A DNA stretch of 6,128 bases from JBILVQ01 sp044370375 (GTDB lineage Bacteria > Bacteroidota > Bacteroidia > UBA4408), in contig JBILVQ010000185.1 of NCBI GenBank assembly GCA_044370375.1, positions 1-6,128 on the forward strand, in the 5' to 3' direction. This document shows positions 1-6,074 of the stretch, in pieces; within the stretch, counting starts at the first letter, position 1; every line of letters begins with the position of its first letter. The notes below the pieces were generated by a model. It was not told the DNA's origin. It saw only the letters and a program-made list of their open reading frames with translations, and did no database searches. Both the position numbers and the translations under genes were made by a program.

Positions 1-1
1 T

Positions 2-1447
2 TTGATGATGGTGAGCGGACATGATGATTTGGCGCGTAAAATTGATAAAGAACAAAAGTTTGCTTTTGTGCATGAAATTAAAGTAAAGGGTGTAAAAGAA
101 TGGGCCGATGAATTCGGTTTTAGCATTGATGAGTTGGCCTGGATTCAACCAGGTTATCCACCTGCCTTTACTACTGTGGATTTGTCGAATGGTTTAAATG
201 GCACCGTTCATTGTACGGCCATCAATCCGGTAGATCAAACTTTATATGCCGGCGGTGAATTTACCTCATCGGTGAACGGACAGCCTTGTAGTTATGTAGC
301 CCAATATGTGAGCGGTTTTGCAGGATGGGATTGGGTTGGTGTTGGCAATGGCCTCAATGGAAAAGTGAATGCAATGGTTTTTCAAAACAACAAATTGTAT
401 GCAGGAGGAGATTTTACAATGGCCGGTGGAGTTTCTGTTTCGCATGTAGCTGTTTTTGATGTAATAAGTGGTCAGTGGCAAGCCCTTGGCAGTTTGGACA
501 GTGCTGTGAATGCGCTGGCTTTTTATAACAACGAGCTTTATGCCGGTGGTCGTTTTACCGGTATGTTGGCCAAATGGGATGGAACGCAATGGCTGGATGT
601 GACCAATTCTTATGTTTATGGACAAGAGATAAGAACCTTGGAGGTTTTTGATAACCTATTATACATTGGAGGTAGTTTTGAATTGCCAACCGGTGCTTTG
701 CGAAAAAATTTGATGGCCTTTGATGGAACACAGGTAATTTTATCCGGTTTCGGAACACCAACGCCTGTCAATGATTTAGCGGTATTTAATAACCGTTTGT
801 ATGCAGCTTGTGATTTTGTGGAGGGAACAGATACCTGTGCAGTCTCTATGCTCGATGCAGGAAACTGGATTACTGTTTTGAAACCCGGATTAAGTATTCC
901 GGATTTTTTGGATGGCGAAAAATTAAAGTGTTTTTTAGCGGTTAATCAACATTTATATGCAGGTGGGTTATTTACTGCCTCCAGCCTAATGACCTATGGT
1001 ACTAACTTAATGGAATTAAGGGTTGATTCATTGGATGGAACCATTGATTTTCTGGATCCTTTAATGGTCTCTGACAGTACCGTAAATACTTTGTTTCAAT
1101 GGAACAATAACCTTGGATTTGCCGGTGCATTCGTTAGTGCATCTGCAACCCTGAATCACATTGGAGTTTTAACGAGTGTTGATGTAACAGGAATTTCTAA
1201 AAGTGCCGCAAGTTTGGAATTGAATCTCTATCCGAACCCAACAACCGAATCGATGCAATTGACCCTTGGTGATGCGGTAAAATCCTTTACTTTATCGGTT
1301 TATGATGTGAATGGGAAATTGATTCAAGCACAGACTTTAGGCGGGAACCGACATGTTATGGAAACAGCAGCTTTGTCGCCCGGTTTTTATGTGTTGCGTT
1401 GCACTTATGGCTCATCGGTAGAGGTGGCAAGATTTGTGAAGCAATAA
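2..1447 (+). CDS. Secreted seven-repeat beta-propeller protein with T9SS type A sorting domain (5' partial)
   Basis: This is the C-terminal part of a secreted protein; 481 residues are visible. The reading frame is open to the left edge and shows no signal peptide. T9SS substrates need one, so the TTG/ATG codons at positions 2-10 are probably internal and the true start lies upstream. Residues 1-56 belong to another region that weakly resembles a LysM unit around residues 22-51. Residues about 57-395 carry seven copies of an L-Y-A-G-G-x-F motif (starts near 81, 132, 179, 220, 266, 318 and 371), as in Kelch-like or galactose-oxidase-like propellers of Bacteroidota. Residues about 404-481 form the sorting domain: YPNPT near 410, YDVNGK near 434, LSPGFYVLR near 458, and a basic end. 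In the family, this domain directs passage across the outer membrane and is then cleaved, leaving the protein at the surface or in the medium. Ligand or enzymatic role is unknown; no catalytic motif was seen. Confidence 0.85.
   Translation: MMMVSGHDDLARKIDKEQKFAFVHEIKVKGVKEWADEFGFSIDELAWIQPGYPPAFTTVDLSNGLNGTVHCTAINPVDQTLYAGGEFTSSVNGQPCSYVAQYVSGFAGWDWVGVGNGLNGKVNAMVFQNNKLYAGGDFTMAGGVSVSHVAVFDVISGQWQALGSLDSAVNALAFYNNELYAGGRFTGMLAKWDGTQWLDVTNSYVYGQEIRTLEVFDNLLYIGGSFELPTGALRKNLMAFDGTQVILSGFGTPTPVNDLAVFNNRLYAACDFVEGTDTCAVSMLDAGNWITVLKPGLSIPDFLDGEKLKCFLAVNQHLYAGGLFTASSLMTYGTNLMELRVDSLDGTIDFLDPLMVSDSTVNTLFQWNNNLGFAGAFVSASATLNHIGVLTSVDVTGISKSAASLELNLYPNPTTESMQLTLGDAVKSFTLSVYDVNGKLIQAQTLGGNRHVMETAALSPGFYVLRCTYGSSVEVARFVKQ
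242..1132 (+). repeat. Seven protein-level LYAGGxF repeats
   Basis: These are seven diverged coding repeats inside the first gene. Each has a strand resembling VNALAVFNN, then L-Y-A-G-G-x-F. Spacing between motifs is 51, 47, 41, 46, 52 and 53 residues. Copies 5 (LYAACDF) and 7 (LGFAGAF) are degenerate. Seven copies fit one closed seven-bladed propeller; that fold is inference from the count and pattern. Confidence 0.7.
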
Positions 1448-1464
1448 TATTCGGCAGAAATTCC

Positions 1465-1472
1465 TACTTTTG
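1465..1472 (+). promoter_or_regulatory. Candidate Bacteroidota -7 promoter box (TACTTTTG)
   Basis: TACTTTTG matches the Bacteroidota -7 consensus TAnnTTTG exactly. It lies 3 nt before the ATG at 1476, so transcription would begin at or within the start codon. No good TTTG -33 box is seen at the usual spacing, although Bacteroidota promoters often have a weak one. It would drive the DUF1456-amidase pair. Confidence 0.5.
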
Positions 1473-1475
1473 ACG

Positions 1476-1736
1476 ATGCCAATTTCTAACAACGATGTAT
1501 TGAAGAAGCTCCGCGTAGCACTTCAATTGAATTCCGGGGATATTATTCACATTCTTTCTCTGGTAGATTTTAGAATTACTGAAACGGAGTTAAGCGCATT
1601 TTTCAGAAAAGAGGATCATCCGAATTACCGCGAGTGTGGCGATCAGATTTTAAGAAATTTTCTGAATGGTCTGGTCATTTACAAACGTGGTCCCATGCCT
1701 CTTAAACAGGACCCTGCGGAGGAAAAGAAGGCTTAA
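1476..1736 (+). CDS. Single-domain DUF1456 (YehS-like) protein
   Basis: This 86-residue protein matches the DUF1456 family, whose E. coli member is YehS; the biochemical function is not established. Visible family hallmarks are NNDVLKKLRVAL (residues 5-16), the segment GDIIHILSLVDF (21-32), and RKEDHPNYRECGDQ followed by ILRNFLNGL (44-66). The last 20 residues are charged and lysine-rich. The usual family architecture is two tandem copies of the domain in about 150 residues; here only one copy is present. The N-terminal half resembles the second YehS copy, and the FLNGL...KRG ending resembles the first. There is no signal peptide or membrane segment, so it is probably cytoplasmic. ATG 1476 is preferred over TTG 1470, which lies inside the putative promoter box. 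Its TAA stop directly abuts the ATG of the next gene, suggesting co-transcription and translational coupling. Confidence 0.85.
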   Translation: MPISNNDVLKKLRVALQLNSGDIIHILSLVDFRITETELSAFFRKEDHPNYRECGDQILRNFLNGLVIYKRGPMPLKQDPAEEKKA

Positions 1737-2363
1737 ATGATGCGTAGGCTGTATTCATTTTTTTTCGTTCTTGTGCTTGCCCTCATCGCTTGTCACCCCG
1801 GCAATGAGGATAGCGATAGACAAAGAGCGAATATGCCGAGTGTTTCTCCGCAGGATTTTAATATCCGTTTGGTTCAACCCGGTGATTTTATTTTGAAAAG
1901 AGGGAAAGGACCCATCAGCAAATTAATTACCGATCAGTTTCATGAAGCCATTCCCTTGTCGCATTGCGGAATATTTGTTCCGAGCGGAGATTCTTTGGTG
2001 ATTGTTCATTCCGTTACCAAGGATTTTGGCGATAAGGATGGGGTGCAGGAAATTCCGGTGAATCGATTTTTGTTGGATTGTATGAAAGAATACCTTTATG
2101 TGGTACGATTCAAGGGCGATTCTTTAAAGAATAAGGAAATGGCCGCAAGGGCTGCTTTTTATGTGAAGGAGCGGATTCCTTTCGATCGGCAGGCCAACAA
2201 TGCCCAACCGGACCAAATGAGTTGTACAGAACTGCTCTATTGGTGCATGAAGGACGTTTATGGTCAAGAATGTTTTAACCGGCTTAGGGTGGGGGACAAG
2301 GAACTGCTTGGTTTCAATGGAATGCTGGATACGAATAATTTTGAAGTGGTTTTGCGCTATTGA
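1737..2363 (+). CDS. YiiX-like permuted papain (NlpC/P60 superfamily) lipoprotein
   Basis: This 208-residue protein has a lipoprotein signal peptide (MMRR, then a hydrophobic stretch, lipobox LIAC with Cys19), so it is probably anchored in the envelope. The body fits the circularly permuted papain-like amidase/hydrolase family of E. coli YiiX and YaeF: VQPGDFIL (46-53), then LSHCGIF with His76, a VVRF strand (122-125), PFD (148-150), and SCTELLYW with Cys163 and Glu165. In this family the His comes before the Cys, the reverse of classical NlpC/P60. Both expected catalytic residues are present, so activity is plausible. Known or proposed substrates in the superfamily are amide or thioester bonds in peptidoglycan peptides or lipids; the substrate here cannot be read. 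At the site where relatives often have Glu in a V-x-E-A strand, this protein has IVHS (His91). The start codon follows the DUF1456 stop with no gap; a second ATG at 1740 is an alternative. GGAGGA at 1718-1723 is rather far upstream for a ribosome site. Confidence 0.8.
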   Translation: MMRRLYSFFFVLVLALIACHPGNEDSDRQRANMPSVSPQDFNIRLVQPGDFILKRGKGPISKLITDQFHEAIPLSHCGIFVPSGDSLVIVHSVTKDFGDKDGVQEIPVNRFLLDCMKEYLYVVRFKGDSLKNKEMAARAAFYVKERIPFDRQANNAQPDQMSCTELLYWCMKDVYGQECFNRLRVGDKELLGFNGMLDTNNFEVVLRY

Positions 2364-2377
2364 TGTTCCCTTTTCCC

Positions 2378-2385
2378 TATATTTG
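2378..2385 (+). promoter_or_regulatory. Candidate Bacteroidota -7 promoter box (TATATTTG)
   Basis: TATATTTG is an exact match to TAnnTTTG, 15 nt before the ATG at 2401, in the gap after the amidase stop. A TTTTG at 2350-2354 could be the -33 element, but its 23-nt spacing is a little long. It implies that the lipocalin-like gene has its own promoter, separate from the upstream pair. Confidence 0.6.
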
Positions 2386-2400
2386 ATAAAAAAAACAAGC

Positions 2401-2847
2401 ATGAGAAATTTAATTTTGGGGATGTTTTTGATTTCGGCCCTTTTTTATTCTTGCAGTAAGGACCAGAAGGTAGTGAAAGAATTAGACGGTCAATGGATGA
2501 TTTCATCAAGGACATACAATGGAGTTTCAGCACCTCTTTCGGAAACCAATGGGGTCATCTATGATTTTGAAGCTTGCAAAGTGAAGAATGGCGATTGCAA
2601 TGGCAGCATCACCGCTCCTGATTCTACCAAGGGAACCATCACCTACGAATTTAAATACAGTGTTTCTGATAAAGGGACCAAATTCAACATTAAAGTTTCG
2701 GTATTGGGCATTTTTTCTGAAAACTTAAGTGCAGATATTGTGGAGCATTCAAAGACCAAATTTGTGTATAAGTACATAGAAACCAGTACGAATAGCACAG
2801 GAGCCAGTATTTCTACTGCCACCGTTGAGACCTTAACAAAAATTTAA
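2401..2847 (+). CDS. Small lipocalin-like lipoprotein
   Basis: This 148-residue protein begins with a lipoprotein signal peptide (MRNLILGMFLISALFYSC, acylated Cys18). The mature part opens with ELDGQWMISSRTYNG (27-41), the L-x-G-x-W motif typical of lipocalin-like lipoproteins of Bacteroidota, and continues as alternating strands (YDFEACK 54-60, GTITYEFKYSV 78-88, TKFNIKVSV 93-101, KFVYKYIE 120-127), consistent with a small beta-barrel. Cys59 and Cys66 could form a disulfide. Ligand and role are unknown. The frame is open back to 2260, but that would overlap the amidase gene and bury the signal peptide; ATG 2401 places the signal peptide at the N-terminus and sits just after a promoter box. 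The lipocalin assignment rests on short motifs and size only. It appears to be a single-gene unit ended by the hairpin at 2863-2901. Confidence 0.75.
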   Translation: MRNLILGMFLISALFYSCSKDQKVVKELDGQWMISSRTYNGVSAPLSETNGVIYDFEACKVKNGDCNGSITAPDSTKGTITYEFKYSVSDKGTKFNIKVSVLGIFSENLSADIVEHSKTKFVYKYIETSTNSTGASISTATVETLTKI

Positions 2848-2862
2848 TACTAAAAAGAATCA

Positions 2863-2901
2863 ATAAAATTGGGGTGATGATTAAACCATCTCCATTTTTA
2901 T
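2863..2901 (+). terminator. Candidate intrinsic terminator after the lipocalin-like gene
   Basis: The arms 2863-2874 and 2890-2901 pair over 12 positions with one T-T mismatch (2869/2895) and one G-T wobble (2873/2891). The inner segment has 15 nt. The T-run lies within the 3' arm rather than after it, so the structure is AT-rich at its base. It starts 15 nt after the stop codon at 2847. Confidence 0.5.
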
Positions 2902-2934
2902 GAGTCAATGGATAGTAAATTGGCAAAAAAGCCT

Positions 2935-2942
2935 TAATTTCG
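2935..2942 (+). promoter_or_regulatory. Weak candidate -7 box (TAATTTCG)
   Basis: TAATTTCG differs from TAnnTTTG at one position and lies 21 nt before the ATG at 2964. A promoter is expected here because a terminator candidate precedes the gene, but no clear -33 TTTG is visible at normal spacing. Confidence 0.35.
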
Positions 2943-2963
2943 ATTAGCCTTAAAACCAAGAAA

Positions 2964-3926
2964 ATGAAAAAAATTCTTTTTTATTTCAGCATTGTAGTGT
3001 TGTCTGTTTCTTTAGTTACCTCCTGTAAAAAGAAGGAGGAGGAAGAGGTAAAGGAACTGGATGAAAACACCAAACAGTTTACCGAAGACTCCAACGATTT
3101 GAAGGCAGAACTCGATAATGTGGATAACGACATCAACAGTTCGCTTGAAAACACTAGTTTGGGTGGTCGTTTGGCAGAAACCTATTCCAGCCCCTTGTGT
3201 GGTGTTTTGATTGATACCAGTCAGATTGCCAACAAGATTATTTTTTATAATTTTGATGGAACCACCCCTTGTTTCAGTCCTTCAAGAACCCGTGCCGGCC
3301 AAATTAAGGTTCAATTGGTGCAGGGAAATCGCTGGAGAGATGCTGGATCGGTGCTAAGGATTACCTATATCAACTTCAAAGTAACCCGTTTGTCGGACAA
3401 TAAATTTATTACCTTGAATGGTGAAAAATCATTGACCAATGTAAGTGGCATTAACTGGATTACCTTTTTGGCAGGATCAAGCAATTACCAGTTAAAAGAG
3501 CGTGCTTTGAATTTGCAGGTAAATTTTTCCAGTGGTTCAACCGCTACATGGAATTCGGCCAGAACCACCTTGTGGCAGTGGATTTCAGCCAACGCAGCTC
3601 CCGGTATTCCTTATGGTCATGTTAAGTTTACGAGTACAGGAGATACCATCATTAATTCCTTTTCCAATACAGAATCATGGGGCGTTAACCGTTTCGGACA
3701 TCCTTTTGTAACCCACTTTATTTCCCCTTGGGTGTCAAATTCTTATTGTGGTTTTTGGAGACCTAATTCAGGCACCATCTCTCATTTGGTGAACGGATCA
3801 ACGTATACGCTTACTGCCGGATTGGATCAAAATGGAAATCCGTCCACAACAGCTTGTGCTTATGGATATAAAATAGAATGGACTCCGCTGGGAGGAAGCC
3901 CGCAATCAACCATTCTGAGTTATTAA
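2964..3926 (+). CDS. Uncharacterised lipoprotein with acidic tether
   Basis: This 320-residue protein starts with a lipoprotein signal peptide (lipobox VTSC, Cys21). Cys21 is followed by three Lys and four Glu. K-E-E here resembles the K-(D/E)2 lipoprotein export signal described in Bacteroidota, which sends lipoproteins to the outer face of the outer membrane. Residues 22-65 are strongly acidic and look helical or coiled, like a tether. Residues about 75-320 are rich in beta strands: SRTRAGQIKVQLVQG (107-121), RWRDAGSVLRITYINFKVTR (123-142), LNGEKSLTNVSG (151-162), WGVNRFG (239-245), and a C-terminal part with YCGFW (261-265) and TACAYG (296-301). Cys79, 103, 262 and 298 could form two disulfides. 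The pattern recalls conserved hypothetical lipoproteins of Bacteroidota, where an R-x-G opening, an LNG...TNVSG strand and a late CG-W/R segment recur; no function is known to me. It is isolated between two terminators, so probably monocistronic. Confidence 0.8.
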   Translation: MKKILFYFSIVVLSVSLVTSCKKKEEEEVKELDENTKQFTEDSNDLKAELDNVDNDINSSLENTSLGGRLAETYSSPLCGVLIDTSQIANKIIFYNFDGTTPCFSPSRTRAGQIKVQLVQGNRWRDAGSVLRITYINFKVTRLSDNKFITLNGEKSLTNVSGINWITFLAGSSNYQLKERALNLQVNFSSGSTATWNSARTTLWQWISANAAPGIPYGHVKFTSTGDTIINSFSNTESWGVNRFGHPFVTHFISPWVSNSYCGFWRPNSGTISHLVNGSTYTLTAGLDQNGNPSTTACAYGYKIEWTPLGGSPQSTILSY

Positions 3927-3942
3927 TGCCTACTGCATAATG

Positions 3943-3975
3943 AAAAAGCCCAGCGAAATTTCGTTGGGCTTTTTT
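3943..3975. terminator. Strong bidirectional intrinsic terminator between convergent genes
   Basis: The arms 3943-3958 and 3959-3974 are complementary over 16 positions with a single G-T wobble (3953/3964). The core is GCCCA/TGGGC, the top is CGAAATTTCG, and the flanks are A5 on the left and T6 on the right, so each strand gives a GC stem followed by a U-tract. It lies 16 nt after the stop of the plus-strand lipoprotein gene and 3 nt beyond the stop of the minus-strand gene, serving both. Confidence 0.93.
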
Positions 3976-3977
3976 GT

Positions 3978-6074
3978 TTACCGTGCAATCAGTAATCTTG
4001 TTGTTTCACCGTTCCATCGGATAAAATATAGCCCGGGCACAAGATCGCTGCAGTCAATTTGCTGCTGCCTTTGGTTGGTAGGAACAGGAAAGGATCGAAT
4101 CCTGCTGCCAAAAGCATCGAATAAATCGATGTTGCCAATGTTGATGCTGTTTTCTTGGATTTGAAGCGTAAAAACACCTTCGTTAGGGTTAGGAAATACT
4201 TGAAGACTCCTTTCTGGCTGTGATAATGTTCTAACTTCCGTTACTACCGAACTTCCTGCATGAATGATGTGTCCTGTTTCGGTGCACACATAAAAGTTGC
4301 TAGTATCAAAAGCATGAATGCTATAAATTGGATACTTATAAGGCAGGTTGATGGCACTCCAGCTTTGACCTCCATCAAGGGTATAAGAAACATCGCAAGT
4401 AGAAAAATTAGGATTTCCCACGGCAAAACCTTTGAGCGAATCGGTGAAAACAATGTCGAAGGTTTGGCCTGCACAAAAAGATGGAATGGTGGTCCATGTT
4501 TGTCCGCCATTGCTTGTTCTACCTAAAATTCCGGAACTATTCACCACCATGCCGTTATTCTCATCAATCCAATGCATGGAGCGAAAAGGGGTAAGAAAGA
4601 AACCTGTAATATTAATGTCTGTCCAGTTTGTTCCACCATTGGAAGTTTTCTTAAGGGAACCAGTGCTGGTTAATAGATAACCAATATTGTTACTGAGAAA
4701 ATGCAAGTCCATGATATCATCTGTTGTGGTAGAATTGACGGTTGTCCATGAAGATCCGCCATTAATGGTTTTAAACACAGAACCACCAATACCGGCTATG
4801 TACCCGGTTGTTGCAGAAGGGAAAGAGATGGAAGTAAGCTCATTGGTGCTTGTCATTTGTTGGGTTGTAAGTGTTTGTCCGCCATTTACGCTGGTAACAA
4901 CGGTCCCATTTACACCCACGGCAATAATTTTCTGGGCACTTATCACTGCCATGTCGTTCAGAGAATTTGCGGATGGAATGGAGGTTTCGAGCCAGGTAAT
5001 GCCACCATCGCTGGTTCTAAGGATGCTACCTTCCCTGCGGCAAACCCATCCATTGAGCGGATCAAAAAATCTTATTTTACTGTTGGTGCTTAAGCCTGCA
5101 TCGGGGTTTAAATCAACATAGCTTGTTCCGAAATTTCCGGCACTATACATGGAGCCATTATTTCCGCCAAAGAAAATATCCGAGGCTGCATTGAGAGAAA
5201 CGCAATAGGCAGCGAACTGCGGTGGGTTGAAAACTGCGCTCCAATTAACCCCATTGGTAGTTCGATAGACATAGGAGTTTGAAACAGCAATTCCTGTATT
5301 GCTTCCATTCATGGAAATTTTTAAAACCTTTTGACTGTTGTTTTGAGTAAATTGTTGAATCCAATTGAGTCCACCATTAAAGGTTCTTAAAATGGTTCCA
5401 CCGAAGGCTCCCATCCAACCAAGGGTATCGTTGACAAACTCCATGCAATAAATATTATTGGTTGGGCAACCGAAGGCTTGCGACCAAGTGACACCACCAT
5501 TATCGGTGCGATATAAACCAAAATTATCTCCACCTGCATATCCTGTATCAGGGTTTAAGAAGGCAACACAGGTAAAATTATTGACGGATCCGCTGCTGAG
5601 GTTTGACCAGGTTTGACCTGCATCGGTGGTTTTAATTATTTTACCGGTTCTTCCAACGGCAAAGGCTAAAGAATCATTTACAAAATCAAGGTCTCGTAGT
5701 GTGATGCTCGGGTTATCGTAAAGCAAGGCCCATGATTGCCCACCATCTATCGATTTGTAAATTTGTCCTCCTCCGTTTACATCTCCACCGCCCACATAAA
5801 AGGTTAGGGAGTCGGTATATTCAAGAAAGTAGAAGTTGGCAACTACCGGTATTTGATGAACCAACCAATTGGTTCCACCATCATCGCTCCTTAAAATGGT
5901 ACCTTGGTCGCCAACGGCAAGAATTCTGTTGCCGGGCAACCAGCGGCAATCATTGAGGTGATGACCCTGAATGGCAGGAATTTGCCAATCGTAGGGGACG
6001 GTGTTGCTGATGGGTTGTGTAAATCCGTAAAACCTTAGTAAAAGAAAAAAAATTAGGACAATGTTTTTTTTCAT
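3978..6074 (-). CDS. Secreted Asp-box (BNR/YCF48-like) repeat propeller protein with T9SS type A sorting domain
   Basis: This complete 698-residue protein has a Sec signal peptide (MKKN, hydrophobic run, cleavage probably near GFTQ, residues 17-20). Residues about 30-610 are repeats with the form VGxxGtIlkTxDGGxxW, the Asp-box of BNR, sortilin and YCF48-like propellers. Boxes lie near 63, 108, 149, 190, 231, 272, 354, 395, 436, 477, 520 and 565; a degenerate one is near 312, and a final unit (GHIIHAG, near 601) lacks the box. Residues about 623-698 are the sorting domain (VFPNPNEG near 626, LFDAFGSRI near 651, LVPGLYFIRW near 678), which in the family is removed on export by T9SS. No catalytic Asp/Glu/Arg set of sialidases was recognised, so a binding, adhesive or scaffold role is more likely than sialidase activity; this is inference. 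The start ATG precedes a perfect signal peptide. No TAnnTTTG box is seen in the 54 nt upstream. Confidence 0.9.
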   Translation of the reverse strand: MKKNIVLIFFLLLRFYGFTQPISNTVPYDWQIPAIQGHHLNDCRWLPGNRILAVGDQGTILRSDDGGTNWLVHQIPVVANFYFLEYTDSLTFYVGGGDVNGGGQIYKSIDGGQSWALLYDNPSITLRDLDFVNDSLAFAVGRTGKIIKTTDAGQTWSNLSSGSVNNFTCVAFLNPDTGYAGGDNFGLYRTDNGGVTWSQAFGCPTNNIYCMEFVNDTLGWMGAFGGTILRTFNGGLNWIQQFTQNNSQKVLKISMNGSNTGIAVSNSYVYRTTNGVNWSAVFNPPQFAAYCVSLNAASDIFFGGNNGSMYSAGNFGTSYVDLNPDAGLSTNSKIRFFDPLNGWVCRREGSILRTSDGGITWLETSIPSANSLNDMAVISAQKIIAVGVNGTVVTSVNGGQTLTTQQMTSTNELTSISFPSATTGYIAGIGGSVFKTINGGSSWTTVNSTTTDDIMDLHFLSNNIGYLLTSTGSLKKTSNGGTNWTDINITGFFLTPFRSMHWIDENNGMVVNSSGILGRTSNGGQTWTTIPSFCAGQTFDIVFTDSLKGFAVGNPNFSTCDVSYTLDGGQSWSAINLPYKYPIYSIHAFDTSNFYVCTETGHIIHAGSSVVTEVRTLSQPERSLQVFPNPNEGVFTLQIQENSINIGNIDLFDAFGSRIRSFPVPTNQRQQQIDCSDLVPGLYFIRWNGETTRLLIAR
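4245..5987 (-). repeat. About 14 tandem Asp-box units of about 41 residues
   Basis: These are tandem coding repeats in the minus-strand gene. Units run from tryptophan to tryptophan (residues 30, 70, 115, 156, 197, 238, 278, then 361, 443, 484, 527 and 572; Tyr319 and Leu402 replace it in two). Most box spacings are 40-43 residues, or about 123 bases; three are longer. Unit 7 (SAGNFGTSY) and unit 9 (SVNGGQTL) have lost consensus residues. The DNA is diverged apart from short shared words around the DGG/NGG codons. Fourteen units would suit two seven-bladed propellers. Confidence 0.8.

Noticed and set aside
266..761. Minus-strand open frames at 266-625 and 555-761
   Set aside because: They oppose the propeller repeats of the first gene and show no start signal or recognisable domain.
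2260..2400. 47-residue N-terminal extension of the lipocalin-like reading frame
   Set aside because: It overlaps the amidase coding region in another frame, carries no signal, and would bury a clear lipoprotein signal peptide that begins at ATG 2401.
2124..2402. 92-residue minus-strand open frame
   Set aside because: It is antisense to the catalytic Cys region of the amidase gene and shows no domain of its own.
3940..4164. 74-residue plus-strand open frame starting MKKPSEISLGFF
   Set aside because: Its first codons are the terminator hairpin and the rest is antisense to the sorting domain of the minus-strand gene.
4687..5121. 144-residue plus-strand open frame, with other plus-strand frames at 4260-4526, 4432-4680, 4857-5093 and 5732-5956
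   Set aside because: They lie opposite the minus-strand Asp-box gene, which has a signal peptide, regular repeats and a sorting domain. Similar words recur in these frames (for example CPP) because they mirror the repeats.
4490..5765. Recurrent short DNA words around tgtttgtccgccatt, which could suggest a repeat array or CRISPR
   Set aside because: The words fall in phase with the Asp-box codons at about 123-base spacing or multiples of it, are only partly conserved, and lie inside one open gene.
3978..6074. Reading the Asp-box protein as a sialidase
   Set aside because: Asp-boxes are structural and occur in many non-enzymes; no arginine triad or FRIP-like motif was seen, and there are more boxes than the usual four or five of sialidases.
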